A stretch of DNA of 64,000 bases from Fimivicinus intestinavium (GCA_018715765.1 DVKY01000011.1:53885-117884); one strand, 5' to 3'. Shown: positions 24,157-33,716, counted from the stretch's first letter. The notes: generated by a model from the sequence alone, not told the origin. Numbers and translations: made by a program.

Positions 24157-24963
24157 TTATCCATACAGGACGACAAAGGCGATATCGCCGTCTACCGTTA
24201 CCTGCATAACCTTGTAGTACGCTGAATACCCAGGGGTTCCAGGCCCACCAGCTATTTTCACAATCTTGTCAATATGATACTTCAACATCTCGATGGTGCC
24301 GTCCACACCCTCGTATTTGACACGAGGCGTTCCCATCCAGCCGGCTCCGCTCTCCCAGCTGAACTCCAGCGAATCGTCCCAGACAAAGGTAAAGCCCTTC
24401 GCTGCGTAGCTTTCCGCATAGGCCACCGTCTCCCGGATGATCCGGGCGTACTCGGCTTCCATATCCGGCTCCGGCTGACTTGCAGTCTCCGTTGATTGAG
24501 ATGTAGTCGGTCCGGGTTGATCGGATACCGGCGGCTCCGGTGCAGTAGGTTTTTCCTCCGAAGGCGGCGTTATCGGCGGGGTGGACGAAGCAGATGCAGA
24601 GGAAGAACTGCCGCTGGCGCTCTCCGGCGGATTGGTTTGTTCCGGCGCTGCCGTTGGCTTTTGCTCCGCAGGTGCGGTTGGTTTTTTTGAAGTCGCAGCC
24701 GTGGCGTCATCCGGCTGACTGGCGGAGGACGGATCTTCCGCCGCATCGGATGATGGGGCGGAGGAAGTATCACCGGTGTCTGAAGATGACGAATCCCCTG
24801 ATGATATGCTCTCATCGGGGCAGGTATTCATAGCGGATGCTTCGGAGATGGTTTTTGCTGTATCCGATGATGAAGAAGCGGCGGCATCCGGAAGCTCATC
24901 CGACCGGCAGCCTGTAAAAGCAGCCAGCAGGGTTAAAAGCAAGACGAATAGAAATTTACGCAT
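24157..24963 (-). CDS. ICE lipoprotein with low-complexity stalk
   Basis: 268 residues. Lipoprotein signal peptide with lipobox LAAFTGC, then about 140 residues of Ser/Thr/Pro/Ala/Glu-rich low-complexity sequence expected to span the wall, then a C-terminal globular domain of about 100 residues (FVWDDSLEFSWESGAGWMG ... VDGDIAFVVLYG). Domain not recognised. The ATG lies behind GGGAGGGATACGCT. Placed between the S1-domain gene and the adhesin gene, it is probably a surface component of the transfer apparatus. Confidence 0.8.
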   Translation of the reverse strand: MRKFLFVLLLTLLAAFTGCRSDELPDAAASSSSDTAKTISEASAMNTCPDESISSGDSSSSDTGDTSSAPSSDAAEDPSSASQPDDATAATSKKPTAPAEQKPTAAPEQTNPPESASGSSSSASASSTPPITPPSEEKPTAPEPPVSDQPGPTTSQSTETASQPEPDMEAEYARIIRETVAYAESYAAKGFTFVWDDSLEFSWESGAGWMGTPRVKYEGVDGTIEMLKYHIDKIVKIAGGPGTPGYSAYYKVMQVTVDGDIAFVVLYG

Positions 24964-25036
24964 AGCGTATCCCTCCCAAAACTGAATTTTCGTCTTTACT
25001 TTCTATATACGACCAAACGCCGCTGTTTTTCAACAA

Positions 25037-26272
25037 TCAGAGATTTTGGCGGATAATGCGGGTGATGATTCCCAGCGCCACGCCGCGCTCTTCATCAATA
25101 CCGGTAACGACAAAACTGACGTCGTCCTTCTTTCCGGGACGGCGGCGATCATAGCAGGAATGGGCGATGGCGTTGACGCCGTTGGTCAGCTGGATATACA
25201 CCACGCCCTTGTGGACATCGGTAACCGTGCCGGCGTATTTGCTTTGGAGCCGGCACAGGCGGAGATTATCCTGCCGGGCATCGGATACGCTGCGCAGGTC
25301 CGCCTTGATGGAAATATGCTCAATATCCTCCCGGTTGACGCTGAGAACACGCACCAGCACCTGGTCGCCCACCGCAAAACGGTCACGGGCATCGCCGATC
25401 CAGTCCCAGGATAAATCGCGTGCCATAACCGAACACTCCACTCCGAACGCTTCAATACGGATGGCTTTTTCGGCTGTTGCAATTACCCGCGCCTGGATAA
25501 TCCGGCCGTCGTAAATGCGGTATTCCCCGGAATCGTCGGTGTCCATATAGAAGATTTTGCGCTTTTTGAGCATGGCCTCCTTACGGCTGGCGACAATGCT
25601 GCGGGTTTTGGAATCAATCCCCTTGACGACAAAATCGATCTCCGCCCCCAGCATACGGCTCAATAGCTTATGCTGGCGGACAATCATGGCGTTGTAGGCG
25701 TCCCCGGTGAGATTGTTCTGGTATCCCATTACCATCTCTTTCAGCGGGATAACGACTCGAAAGCCCTTGTATTCCACAATGGCGATAGTCTTCCCGCTGT
25801 CCGTCTGCTCCAGGCCGCCGAGCGTCCCGGTCAGTATCCTGCGGGTGCGGTAGGCGTTGTGGATTTCATGCCAGGCAATATCCGCAAGGCTTTCTTCGGT
25901 ATCAACGTCAGCCCCCACCTCCAGCGTCAGAATCGGTGCCGGACGCGGTGGTGCGGAATCTGGTTTTGAAACAACGGCCCCAGCTGCCGGCTCTTCGGAA
26001 ACGGCTGGATCCGTTTCCTCCGGGAGCGCGGCCTCCGGTGCTTCAGCGAGGGGTACGCTGCCGGCCTCCTCAACAGCCGTTTTCTTGCGGCGGGTACGCT
26101 TGGGCTTTGGAGCTTCCACAGCTTCAGCGGGCGCTTCCTCGGGGATTTCTGAAACCGGAACCTGCGCGGCGTCTGTTTGTTCATCCATTTCCTCCGTTTC
26201 GGCGGCCGGAATCTCAGGCTGTACCGTTAATTCCTCAGCCGCATCCAAATTTTCTGTGTTCTTTTTGGGCAT
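25037..26272 (-). CDS. S1-domain RNA-binding protein of ICE
   Basis: 411 residues. The first 115 are acidic and Pro/Ala-rich with a basic patch (PKPKRTRRKKTA); two S1-like OB folds follow (TGTLGGLEQ ... IVEYKGFRVVIPL, near 150-235, and YAGTVTDVHKGVVYIQLTNG ... RRPGKKDDVSFVVTGID at the end). Such proteins occur next to virD4 in Clostridia conjugative elements; RNA or single-strand DNA binding is inferred. The ATG lies about 8 bases after GGAGGTA and follows virD4 closely. Confidence 0.8.
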   Translation of the reverse strand: MPKKNTENLDAAEELTVQPEIPAAETEEMDEQTDAAQVPVSEIPEEAPAEAVEAPKPKRTRRKKTAVEEAGSVPLAEAPEAALPEETDPAVSEEPAAGAVVSKPDSAPPRPAPILTLEVGADVDTEESLADIAWHEIHNAYRTRRILTGTLGGLEQTDSGKTIAIVEYKGFRVVIPLKEMVMGYQNNLTGDAYNAMIVRQHKLLSRMLGAEIDFVVKGIDSKTRSIVASRKEAMLKKRKIFYMDTDDSGEYRIYDGRIIQARVIATAEKAIRIEAFGVECSVMARDLSWDWIGDARDRFAVGDQVLVRVLSVNREDIEHISIKADLRSVSDARQDNLRLCRLQSKYAGTVTDVHKGVVYIQLTNGVNAIAHSCYDRRRPGKKDDVSFVVTGIDEERGVALGIITRIIRQNL

Positions 26273-26288
26273 AGGTTACCTCCTTCGG

Positions 26289-28196
26289 TTAATGGTCGGA
26301 CGACATGATATCGTCCTTGGTTGCCGGAACAAAGCCCGGCTGGGATTTCTGCGCATCCGGCGGTTTCGGTTTCCGGCCGGTGCGTTTTTGGGGCTTTGGC
26401 GGAGCGCTCACCTCCTCTCGCGGGAATTTGCTCCACTTCGGAATATGGGCGGAAGCCTTGCAGGGTTGCAATTTGGAAGCCTCCGGATGATGGGTGTAGT
26501 CCAGCTTATCCACCTTCAAAATCTTCCGCCCGCGGATTATCACCAGCGCCTGGGATACCGGAAGCCGCAGAACTTCGTCCATAGTAAGCAGTTTGCGTCG
26601 GCCGACGCCGCTGGTCTCCCGGTACTCCGGCACATAATTGCTCACCCGCCATGTGCCAAGCTGCTTTGCCTTGCTCTGCACATGGACGGACACTTCGCCG
26701 GACCGTTCGCTGATGTATTCAGCGGTCAGCGGATCGGAACAGCCGAGAAAATACTGGATATCGCAGTTTCCCAAAATCTCCTGCCACTGGTTCTGCGGAT
26801 AGCGGTTCTGAAGCCCCGCTAAATTCTGGAACACGCACGACATACTGATATTTCTCGAACGAATGACTGAAATGCGGCGTGACAAGCTTTCTATGACCCC
26901 GCAGGCGGTCAGCTCTTCGCCCAGCACATGGACGGGAACCGGTAGCTTTCCGCCGGGGCAGGTTTTATCGGCATACCGGACAAGTTTTATAAAGCAAAAG
27001 GACAGGAATAATGATGAAAGGAAGTCAAAAGTGCTGTCCTGGTCGGAATTGACGACGTAATAGGCGCAGGGCTTTTGCCCCGGCATCTCCAGGTCAATTT
27101 CATCAAAACTGGTGATATTGCAGATCTTCTTGTTTTGGAAAACCTGCAAGCGCGAACCGAGACCGATAATAACGCCGCTGCGCACCGTATCGGACGCCTG
27201 CTTGAAAATTGCATAGGGCGCTTTGGCCGGATGGGTGGAAGGAAGCAGGTCGAACAGGCTGCTCAGTTCCTTTTCCGATGTGCGTGTAATCAGCTTGTAG
27301 ACCTCTTCCATGGTTTTCCGTCCCTCCGGGTAGCCCTGTTCCACATATAAAACCAAAGCCTTGAGGAGATTCGTTTCTGCGCTGTCCCAGAAGTGATCAC
27401 CCCGCTCGCTGCCGGTATTTTTAATAATGACGTCACAAAAGATCTGTGCCATCAGTTCGTCTCCTTCGATTTCCGAAAGGCAGGCCCAGGAGTCCGAATT
27501 TTCCGGCGACACCAGATTGAAAACGCGGACAGTATATTCCTTGTCCCGCAAATACTGGCTGGTGGTTTCATACAGTTCCGATTTGGGATCGCAGATAATC
27601 AGCGATTCACCCTGCGCTGCCGCCTGAAGGATGCGGTTGATGCAGTAGGCTCTGGTTTTCATCGAGCCGCTGGCGCCGTACACGGCGATATTCCGGTTGA
27701 GCCGGCTGTTCTCCGGCACGCACACACACTTGCCGTTTAACGTACCCAGTATGGTGCCGGTGTGCTTTTTCAGGCTGGAGGTCAAATCCAGTACTTCCTC
27801 CGCTTCCTTTTCGGACATAAAGCCGGATGTGCCGTAAGTGCCCTTCTTGGAATAGATGAAATTCCGATCCTTGTCATATTCGCCGGTATCCCCATAGCCC
27901 ATCCGCATCACCATGACAATGAGCAGAGCCAGCACGCCGACGCAAATGAGTGCGCCGATAACCCCATACGGGAAAGTGAACATGGCCTCAAAGCAGGCAT
28001 CCAAAGAAAAGGACGGCATTTCCGGTGACGTCCCGCCTCCGGGTGTGCCGCCCGCGGCCTGCCATTCCCTGTAGTTGCGAATAAACTGCGCGATGTACCC
28101 GCCGCCGTAGAGCAGGGCGAAAAGAAGCGGCGGCAGTCCGAAGAGAATCGAAAACAGTCTTTTACGTCGTGTTATATGCAAAATCTCCTTTCCCAT
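26289..28196 (-). CDS. virD4: VirD4/TraG-type coupling protein
   Basis: 635 residues. Two N-terminal membrane segments (LFSILFGLPPLLFALLYGG and IGALICVGVLALLIVMVM), Walker A AVYGASGSMKTRAY (about residue 170), LIICDPKSELYE, and the C-terminal VIRSRNISMSCVFQNLAGLQNRYP region typical of coupling ATPases that bring the relaxosome to the secretion channel. The expected Walker B segment reads VHVLGEELTACG, with Gly where Asp is usual. The ATG given has no ribosome binding site; AAAGGAG lies just after it and before a TTG (28181) and an ATA (28175), so the true start may be there. The gene overlaps its upstream neighbour by about 25 bases. Confidence 0.88.
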   Translation of the reverse strand: MGKEILHITRRKRLFSILFGLPPLLFALLYGGGYIAQFIRNYREWQAAGGTPGGGTSPEMPSFSLDACFEAMFTFPYGVIGALICVGVLALLIVMVMRMGYGDTGEYDKDRNFIYSKKGTYGTSGFMSEKEAEEVLDLTSSLKKHTGTILGTLNGKCVCVPENSRLNRNIAVYGASGSMKTRAYCINRILQAAAQGESLIICDPKSELYETTSQYLRDKEYTVRVFNLVSPENSDSWACLSEIEGDELMAQIFCDVIIKNTGSERGDHFWDSAETNLLKALVLYVEQGYPEGRKTMEEVYKLITRTSEKELSSLFDLLPSTHPAKAPYAIFKQASDTVRSGVIIGLGSRLQVFQNKKICNITSFDEIDLEMPGQKPCAYYVVNSDQDSTFDFLSSLFLSFCFIKLVRYADKTCPGGKLPVPVHVLGEELTACGVIESLSRRISVIRSRNISMSCVFQNLAGLQNRYPQNQWQEILGNCDIQYFLGCSDPLTAEYISERSGEVSVHVQSKAKQLGTWRVSNYVPEYRETSGVGRRKLLTMDEVLRLPVSQALVIIRGRKILKVDKLDYTHHPEASKLQPCKASAHIPKWSKFPREEVSAPPKPQKRTGRKPKPPDAQKSQPGFVPATKDDIMSSDH

Positions 28197-29293
28197 TTTT
28201 CAAAGTCGATGGTTTGAAACCGTATCTGCTCCCCGCAGCAGCGGCGGAGAGCTTCCGCCTGAAAGTCGAAACAAATAAGCGTGCCGGCTTTATTCTGGAG
28301 CCGAAGCGCCGTGTCAAACCGCTTGATGCGGGGCAGGTCGCAGGTGTAGGCGAAAAGGACGGGACGGCCGCTGCCGTCGATGGCGTCGTTTTCTATGGGA
28401 AGTCCTTCGTCCTTCTCCCACAGATCCATCAGCAGGACGGCTTCCAGCCTTTCGGATAGTTCCGCGCTGCACAGCATCCGCAGCAGCTTTTCGCCCCTGT
28501 GGTCGTTGGTAAGGTAATGAAAATGCTCATAACTGCCGTCAAGGAGAAAATACTGCTTGCCGCCGTCTCCGGTAAGGATAGCCGCCGCCAACTCCATGCT
28601 GTCTCCCAAAAGCAGGCCCTTTACAGATTCCGGTTCGTATTGCTCCGGCAGACGTTCCCGGCAAAGGATGGTCTGCATCAGAGCCTTTGTGCGCATTTCC
28701 GCCCGGTACTGCCATTTCATCAGAGAGCCGCCCAGGTTATACACCACAAAAACAGCATTTTCTGTCAGCAGGACACCGACCGAACGGGCACCTTTCATTT
28801 TGACGAATACCGTGCCCAGTTCCTTGATTTCGCGGGAATTGTAGAAAGCAGGATCTGTGATGGAAAGCCCTGCACTTTCGTCCCGCACAGGAGAAAAAAT
28901 TTCGGGCTTCTCATCCCGGTAGACCGCCGCGCCCGCGTTCTGCATGGTGACGGTGGACTCGGCAATGCGATGAAGGCGCAAACGGCGGGCGGCCTCACTT
29001 TTGATGTGGTTCGTTTCCGCCGCGCCGGTCAGGAATGGAGAAACCCGTTCCGGCCGGTCGGTTATGAGAAGTTCCTTTGCCTTTGCCGTCAGGCGGTATC
29101 CGCGCAGCCCGTCCTTGTAAAAGGTGCGGAGGAGACGTTTTCGTTTTAGCTCCTTCACAACATTTTCCTTGTAATAGTCTCCACCGGGCAGACGGGAAAG
29201 CTGACCGGCCGGAAGTTCGCCGGATATGGCGATAAGCTCCAGAAGACGATAGCCCGCCGTGTGTCTGCCGGGAAGTATTTGTGGGGGTGGAAT
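28172..29293 (-). CDS. winged-helix-like ICE protein with apparent ATT start
   Basis: 373 residues in the preferred version. The first conventional start is GTG at 29158 (328 residues), but the frame is open to 29309 and the extra codons (PPPQILPGRH ... GYRLLELIAISGEL) look coding and complete an N-terminal winged helix (LPGGDYYKENVVKELKRKRLLR). GGGAGG lies 8 bases upstream of the ATT at 29291-29293. Homologues I recall begin exactly there with MPPPQ. The remainder is an alpha/beta domain with no catalytic motif recognised. It lies between the DUF6100-like gene and virD4, and a terminator hairpin lies 20 bases upstream of the start. Confidence 0.7.
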   Translation of the reverse strand: MPPPQILPGRHTAGYRLLELIAISGELPAGQLSRLPGGDYYKENVVKELKRKRLLRTFYKDGLRGYRLTAKAKELLITDRPERVSPFLTGAAETNHIKSEAARRLRLHRIAESTVTMQNAGAAVYRDEKPEIFSPVRDESAGLSITDPAFYNSREIKELGTVFVKMKGARSVGVLLTENAVFVVYNLGGSLMKWQYRAEMRTKALMQTILCRERLPEQYEPESVKGLLLGDSMELAAAILTGDGGKQYFLLDGSYEHFHYLTNDHRGEKLLRMLCSAELSERLEAVLLMDLWEKDEGLPIENDAIDGSGRPVLFAYTCDLPRIKRFDTALRLQNKAGTLICFDFQAEALRRCCGEQIRFQTIDFEKWERRFCI

Positions 29294-29312
29294 AGCGAAC
29301 GCCTCCCTTCAT

Positions 29313-29344
29313 AAAAATTACCCAGTTACGATTGACCTGGGTAA
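29313..29344 (-). terminator. intrinsic terminator upstream of ATT-started gene
   Basis: Minus-strand TTACCCAG / CTGGGTAA stem with an 11-base loop, followed by TTTTTATG. It stands 20 bases before the proposed ATT start. Confidence 0.75.
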
Positions 29345-29434
29345 AAATCTGTTTTCGGCTTGCCGGCTGGATACGGACAAAGCCGTATTTTTCATGCCGA
29401 TTTCCCGCATCCCGTTTTGAAGCCCCGGAAAACG

Positions 29435-30097
29435 CTAAAAATCGGATATGGATTTCAGGCGGTTTTCACGCTCTGCGATCCATTCAAAAAAGCGTTCCTT
29501 TCCCATAACGGAGATGCAGGTACAATCCTGTTCGCCCAGCTCCGTCGTGTTGTAGGCGTCGCATAAAAGGCCGCTGTCATCCTCCATGACGAAAGCGGCA
29601 ATCACATCCAGCAGCTGCTTTAATTCCAGATTGTCGTAATCCCTTACCCGTGACGAGGGAAGCTCTTTGCTGTAAATATGGGAAAAGCAAATCACACAAT
29701 GCTGAAACTTCGGCAATTCATGGCTGTCCGCGTATTGGCTCAGGGTGAAGTACAGCGGATCTGTCAGAAACTCTGAATTTTTCCGCCCCTTCCGCCTGGG
29801 CATCAGGCGGGGAAGAAAGATGTTCAGTACACCGTCTTTTTCAGAAATCCGAATGCCCTGTACGACACCGGCAGAAGTAAGATACTCGGACTTTTTCATG
29901 TTCGTGCTGCCATACAGCAGATGCCGCATCTTACAGGCAATCAATTCGCTGTGAAGCGCGGCGTCGGTTGAAAGCATCCCGTAATTGTCCGGGTATCGCT
30001 CTATATCCGTATTGTTCATCGCGCACAGCGTATTGGACAGCTTGGAGATATCCGCAAGCAGACTGTTTATGTATTTTGAAATATGTGCTCGGTTCAA
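29435..30097 (-). CDS. DUF6100-like ICE protein
   Basis: 220 residues. Recognised from memory as DUF6100: MNRAHISKYINSLLADISKL at the start, CKMRHLLYGSTNMKKSEYL, DPLYFTLSQYA, RDYDNLELKQLLDVIAAFVM. No known reaction. TTG start, 7 bases after AGGAGG; its TTGA overlaps the TGA of the preceding gene, so the two are coupled. Predicted soluble. Confidence 0.75.
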   Translation of the reverse strand: MNRAHISKYINSLLADISKLSNTLCAMNNTDIERYPDNYGMLSTDAALHSELIACKMRHLLYGSTNMKKSEYLTSAGVVQGIRISEKDGVLNIFLPRLMPRRKGRKNSEFLTDPLYFTLSQYADSHELPKFQHCVICFSHIYSKELPSSRVRDYDNLELKQLLDVIAAFVMEDDSGLLCDAYNTTELGEQDCTCISVMGKERFFEWIAERENRLKSISDF

Positions 30098-30633
30098 TAA
30101 GGTTCCTCCTGTTTCTGCTTAAAATACTGAATTTCGCCCGTGTCTGTTACCGTGCAGAAAGCGGCGGGACCGGAGACACGGAGCCGGGCAATCTGCTCCG
30201 CGTCCTCGACAATAAAAATACGTCTGCCGTCCTCTTCGCCGGACTGGGAGAGCGCGTGTTCAATCAGCACCTCCTTATCCGGCGGGACACAGATGATTTC
30301 ATAGGTTTCGCCGTCCGCAAAAAAGATGATTTTTGTCGGGAAGTCATCAGGGGAATGGTATTCCGCCCGATCTGCGAAATCTGCCAGCACCCACAGGGCG
30401 GCCAGCATCTCCCGGTCTGTCTCAAAATCCGGGCTGTCAAAGAACACATCGGCCTGCGGGTCGTGGAAAATTCGGCCTTGCCTCGTTAGATAGAAAAGCA
30501 GGTTATCCATCACCGCCTTGTCTTTGTCGGGATAAAGCCGGTACACCTGCTCGCGCCGGATACAGTGATAGCTGGATATATCCCGCAGCAGGCCGGCGGC
30601 CTCCTTGCCGTAAAGCTGTTCTCTGGTTTTCAT
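30094..30633 (-). CDS. DUF5697-like ICE protein
   Basis: 179 residues, recognised from memory as DUF5697 (MKTREQLYGKEAAGLLRDIS, VYRLYPDKDKAVMDNLLFYLTRQGRI). The N-terminal half has the pattern of a winged helix; the C-terminal half is alpha/beta with no active-site motif. Always near virB4 and DUF6100 genes in such elements, so a transfer-related regulatory or DNA-binding role is inferred. A terminator hairpin lies 35 bases upstream. Confidence 0.72.
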   Translation of the reverse strand: MKTREQLYGKEAAGLLRDISSYHCIRREQVYRLYPDKDKAVMDNLLFYLTRQGRIFHDPQADVFFDSPDFETDREMLAALWVLADFADRAEYHSPDDFPTKIIFFADGETYEIICVPPDKEVLIEHALSQSGEEDGRRIFIVEDAEQIARLRVSGPAAFCTVTDTGEIQYFKQKQEEPY

Positions 30634-30663
30634 TGTTCCACATCTCCTTCAATGCGTATTAAA

Positions 30664-30692
30664 TCTGTAAAAAAGCCGCATACGGGCGGCTA
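30664..30692 (-). terminator. intrinsic terminator after virB4
   Basis: Minus-strand GCCGC CCGTAT GCGGC followed by TTTTTTA. It lies between the virB4 stop and the DUF5697-like gene. Confidence 0.7.
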
Positions 30693-30710
30693 ATGCGTAT
30701 TCCGACCGTA

Positions 30711-33707
30711 TTAAGTCGGCATTGCTGCCTGCTGAAGTTTGTGCTGTTCTACCAGCTCCTGCAGCTCACGGCGGTCGGTGGTGATGAGGGACTTTTCCAA
30801 ATCACTGCACTTAAACTCCACCGTGATATTGTTGTTGTTCGAGCTGATAAGCCCGTTTCCTCTCTCAAAGTGGGTAATCTCCATCACTTCGGCTTCAGAA
30901 AGGTGCAGGACGTCCTGCACCCGCTGAGCCTCTTCGTCTTCCAGATTGAGCACAACTTTGGTCTTGCAGTTGTTGATGATGCCTTTCCCGTATTTCCCGT
31001 TCTCCAGCGCGAAAAAGTCGTTCAGATCCTGGGTGGCGCAAATTGCGCTGCCGCCATACCCTCGAATGATTTTGAAAATCTCCAGCACATACTCGGCGGC
31101 CAGGCTGTTTCCGCCGCCGCCGATGAGCTGCCAGCACTCGTCGATAAAGATCGCCTTTTCCATCGTCCGGTTTTCCTTCGCTTTATCCCAGACGAAATCG
31201 ACCGCCACGAACATACCGGCGGTCAGCAGATCGCCGCTCAGTTCCGATATATCCAGCACCGTGTACTTATTGGACAAATCCACATTGGTCTGCTGATTGA
31301 ACGAGCGGGCCGAGCCGTGGACAAGACGGTTTAAGATATTTGCCAGCCGTTTGGTTTCCGGCGAGGCAACCAGTACCTCGTACAAATCGCCCAGTATAGG
31401 CATCTCCCGATAATGGCCCGGATTTTTCGGATCGTCCAGAGAAGTGTTATCGTGGGTGATGCCCTTTTGGTTGTAGGTCTTAATCATCGCTTCGTCTAAA
31501 AGCTGACGTTCTTCGTGATTCATATCCGGTATCAAAAGAGAAAAGAAGATGTGCAGCTGCTGGATTTTGGAGGCCAGCGCCGACTTTTCCAAGGCGCCGC
31601 CTTCCAGCAGTTCGTCCACCGATGTATCAACCGGCCGAATCTCCATGATATTGATGCAGTTTTTTGACGCCGGACTGATTTGAATGAACTCGCCGCCGAT
31701 GTTCTTGCAGGCCCGGTGAAACTCATGACCCTTGAGGGGCGCGACGATAAACACCTGGATACCCTTGCGCCGCATCCGCAGCGCCATGAGCTGCATGGTA
31801 AAGGTTTTTCCCGCGCCGCTGGTTCCCAGGATCGCCATGTTCGCGTTCTTGTAGACCTTGGAATTGAAAATATCCACGATGACGAGGGAATTGTTGATTT
31901 TGTTTGTCCCGAGCAGGATACCGTTGTCATCGCACAGCTCGAAAGCCGTAAACGGGTAGCAGCTTGCGGCGCCGGCCGTCAGCACGTTGCGCTTGGAGCG
32001 CCCAAACAGATGCTTTTCCAAACTGGTGAGCGGCAGCGCCGACAAAAAAGCCTGCTCTTCCCGAAAAGAGCAGGCGCTTACTGCTAAATCCTGAGAGACC
32101 AGCAGCTTTTTCATTTCACGCTCCCGCCATTCCAGATCTTCCGGCGTTTCGGCGGTGATGGTGATAAGGATATTCATGTAGTAAAAGTCCTCATTGTTGG
32201 CAAGGCCGTCTTTCAAAAAATAGCCACTGCGGATCGCCCCGTCCAGGTCGTCAAAATCGGTGTTGGTATCGCTGGTCTCTTTGATTTTGGAACGGTTGAT
32301 CCGCAGCTGCTGGCCCAGCTTATGCACCATACGTTCTTTGGGCTGCTTTGCCAAATACAGATCGATGTCGATGCCGTCGCCTGCGTTCACCAGCAGGCTT
32401 AACCATCCAGCCGTAACACGGGACTTATACCCGTCAGACGGAATCAGCAGATACGAATGGTACAGCCCGTCAATGCAGATGTATTTTGCGTGAGTGAAAT
32501 CAATGGTTTTCGGTGCAAAAAATTCGGTGCAAGGGATAGCGTCCGTGTTTTTTCCTTGCTCTACATATCTGGTGACAATATCCTGTACGCGGGCAGGCAG
32601 CGGAACATCGGAGCTTTCCTGCCGGCAAAGAATGTTATACAGCACATCCACCGTGAACTCGTCCTCGTTTTCCGGCATCAGCACTTCGTTCCCGCACTGC
32701 TTCAGATAATTGACTGCGGTGCGGGCTGCCACCTGCAAGGTGGATACCGCATCCGCCTCCTCATCGCCGCCGTGGCGCCCGAATGCTTCATATTCAAAGA
32801 TAACGAAAAAGCGGCGGGTCGTCGCTTCGCGGGAACCGATGCGCCCCACCAGCTTCAGGTAATCCTCCTGGAGCATATGACAGTGGGGGTCTGTCTCCCG
32901 TTCCATCTCCCTGCGCACGATTTCCGTATGCTTGTTGATGTCCGCACGCTTTGTCAGCACCTTAAACTGGATTTTTACAGGAGAAATTTTCAAGTAACTA
33001 ATAAAGGAATAGATAATGCTGCGCTGCTCTCTGGCGCTGCGCAGCAGGAAATTGATCGGCTCCACTTCAAGAACCTTGACATACCGGTGGTCTTTGGTGT
33101 AGATAATGCCGTTTTCAATCTTTTCAATGGGAAGATAGGCAGCCACCGGATTCAAAAATTCTGGTTCGGACTGCAGGCGGCGTGGCCGCGCCCTTTCTTT
33201 CCGTTGTTTTTGTTCCTTTGGCGCGGTTTCCCTGGCCGGTTTTTCTTTTTTGGTTTTAGCCGACCGTTTCCGGATAACCCCCAGAATTTCAGCCATCATG
33301 GACGGCTCCTTGTCTTTGTTCTCGTCCTTTTTCTCTTCACAAGCCGCTTTCTTAACCGGCTTCTCTTTTTTCACCGGTTTTGCGGGCGCTTCCTTTTCGG
33401 GAACGACGCCCACCACGCGCCGGTTTTTCAGCCACTTGAAGAAAGCAAAGATAAAGGACGACAAGCACTCGCCCGATACGCCGAACAACCCGAGCAGCGC
33501 AAGGGGGAGGGCTGTTAGGCACAAAATAATGATCCGCGTCGTCAGCGGTATATTCAGCAGGAAAACCGGCAAGCCTGCCCCTATGGCAAGGACGCCGGCC
33601 TCGATTGCGTTGCGTAACTTAAAAAACCCGCCGAACAGGGTAGAACCCTCAATGAAATTCGGCGGGATCGTATAGGTTTCAAATTCAGAATCTTTTTGCT
33701 TGCTCAT
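30711..33707 (-). CDS. virB4: PrgI-VirB4 fusion, conjugation ATPase
   Basis: 998 residues. Residues 1-100 are a PrgI-like membrane module (YTIPPNFIEGSTLFGGFF, then two hydrophobic segments), normally a separate gene; a Lys/Glu-rich linker follows; then the VirB4/TraE ATPase with Walker A MAILGTSGAGKTFTM (about residue 626) and Walker B KAIFIDECWQLI (about 852). It powers pilus assembly and DNA transport at the inner face of the membrane. ATG chosen 5 bases after AGGAGG; the TTG one codon earlier is too close. It follows the C39-peptidase gene with 9 bases between, so both are co-translated. Confidence 0.93.
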   Translation of the reverse strand: MSKQKDSEFETYTIPPNFIEGSTLFGGFFKLRNAIEAGVLAIGAGLPVFLLNIPLTTRIIILCLTALPLALLGLFGVSGECLSSFIFAFFKWLKNRRVVGVVPEKEAPAKPVKKEKPVKKAACEEKKDENKDKEPSMMAEILGVIRKRSAKTKKEKPARETAPKEQKQRKERARPRRLQSEPEFLNPVAAYLPIEKIENGIIYTKDHRYVKVLEVEPINFLLRSAREQRSIIYSFISYLKISPVKIQFKVLTKRADINKHTEIVRREMERETDPHCHMLQEDYLKLVGRIGSREATTRRFFVIFEYEAFGRHGGDEEADAVSTLQVAARTAVNYLKQCGNEVLMPENEDEFTVDVLYNILCRQESSDVPLPARVQDIVTRYVEQGKNTDAIPCTEFFAPKTIDFTHAKYICIDGLYHSYLLIPSDGYKSRVTAGWLSLLVNAGDGIDIDLYLAKQPKERMVHKLGQQLRINRSKIKETSDTNTDFDDLDGAIRSGYFLKDGLANNEDFYYMNILITITAETPEDLEWREREMKKLLVSQDLAVSACSFREEQAFLSALPLTSLEKHLFGRSKRNVLTAGAASCYPFTAFELCDDNGILLGTNKINNSLVIVDIFNSKVYKNANMAILGTSGAGKTFTMQLMALRMRRKGIQVFIVAPLKGHEFHRACKNIGGEFIQISPASKNCINIMEIRPVDTSVDELLEGGALEKSALASKIQQLHIFFSLLIPDMNHEERQLLDEAMIKTYNQKGITHDNTSLDDPKNPGHYREMPILGDLYEVLVASPETKRLANILNRLVHGSARSFNQQTNVDLSNKYTVLDISELSGDLLTAGMFVAVDFVWDKAKENRTMEKAIFIDECWQLIGGGGNSLAAEYVLEIFKIIRGYGGSAICATQDLNDFFALENGKYGKGIINNCKTKVVLNLEDEEAQRVQDVLHLSEAEVMEITHFERGNGLISSNNNNITVEFKCSDLEKSLITTDRRELQELVEQHKLQQAAMPT

Positions 33708-33716
33708 CAATGCCTC

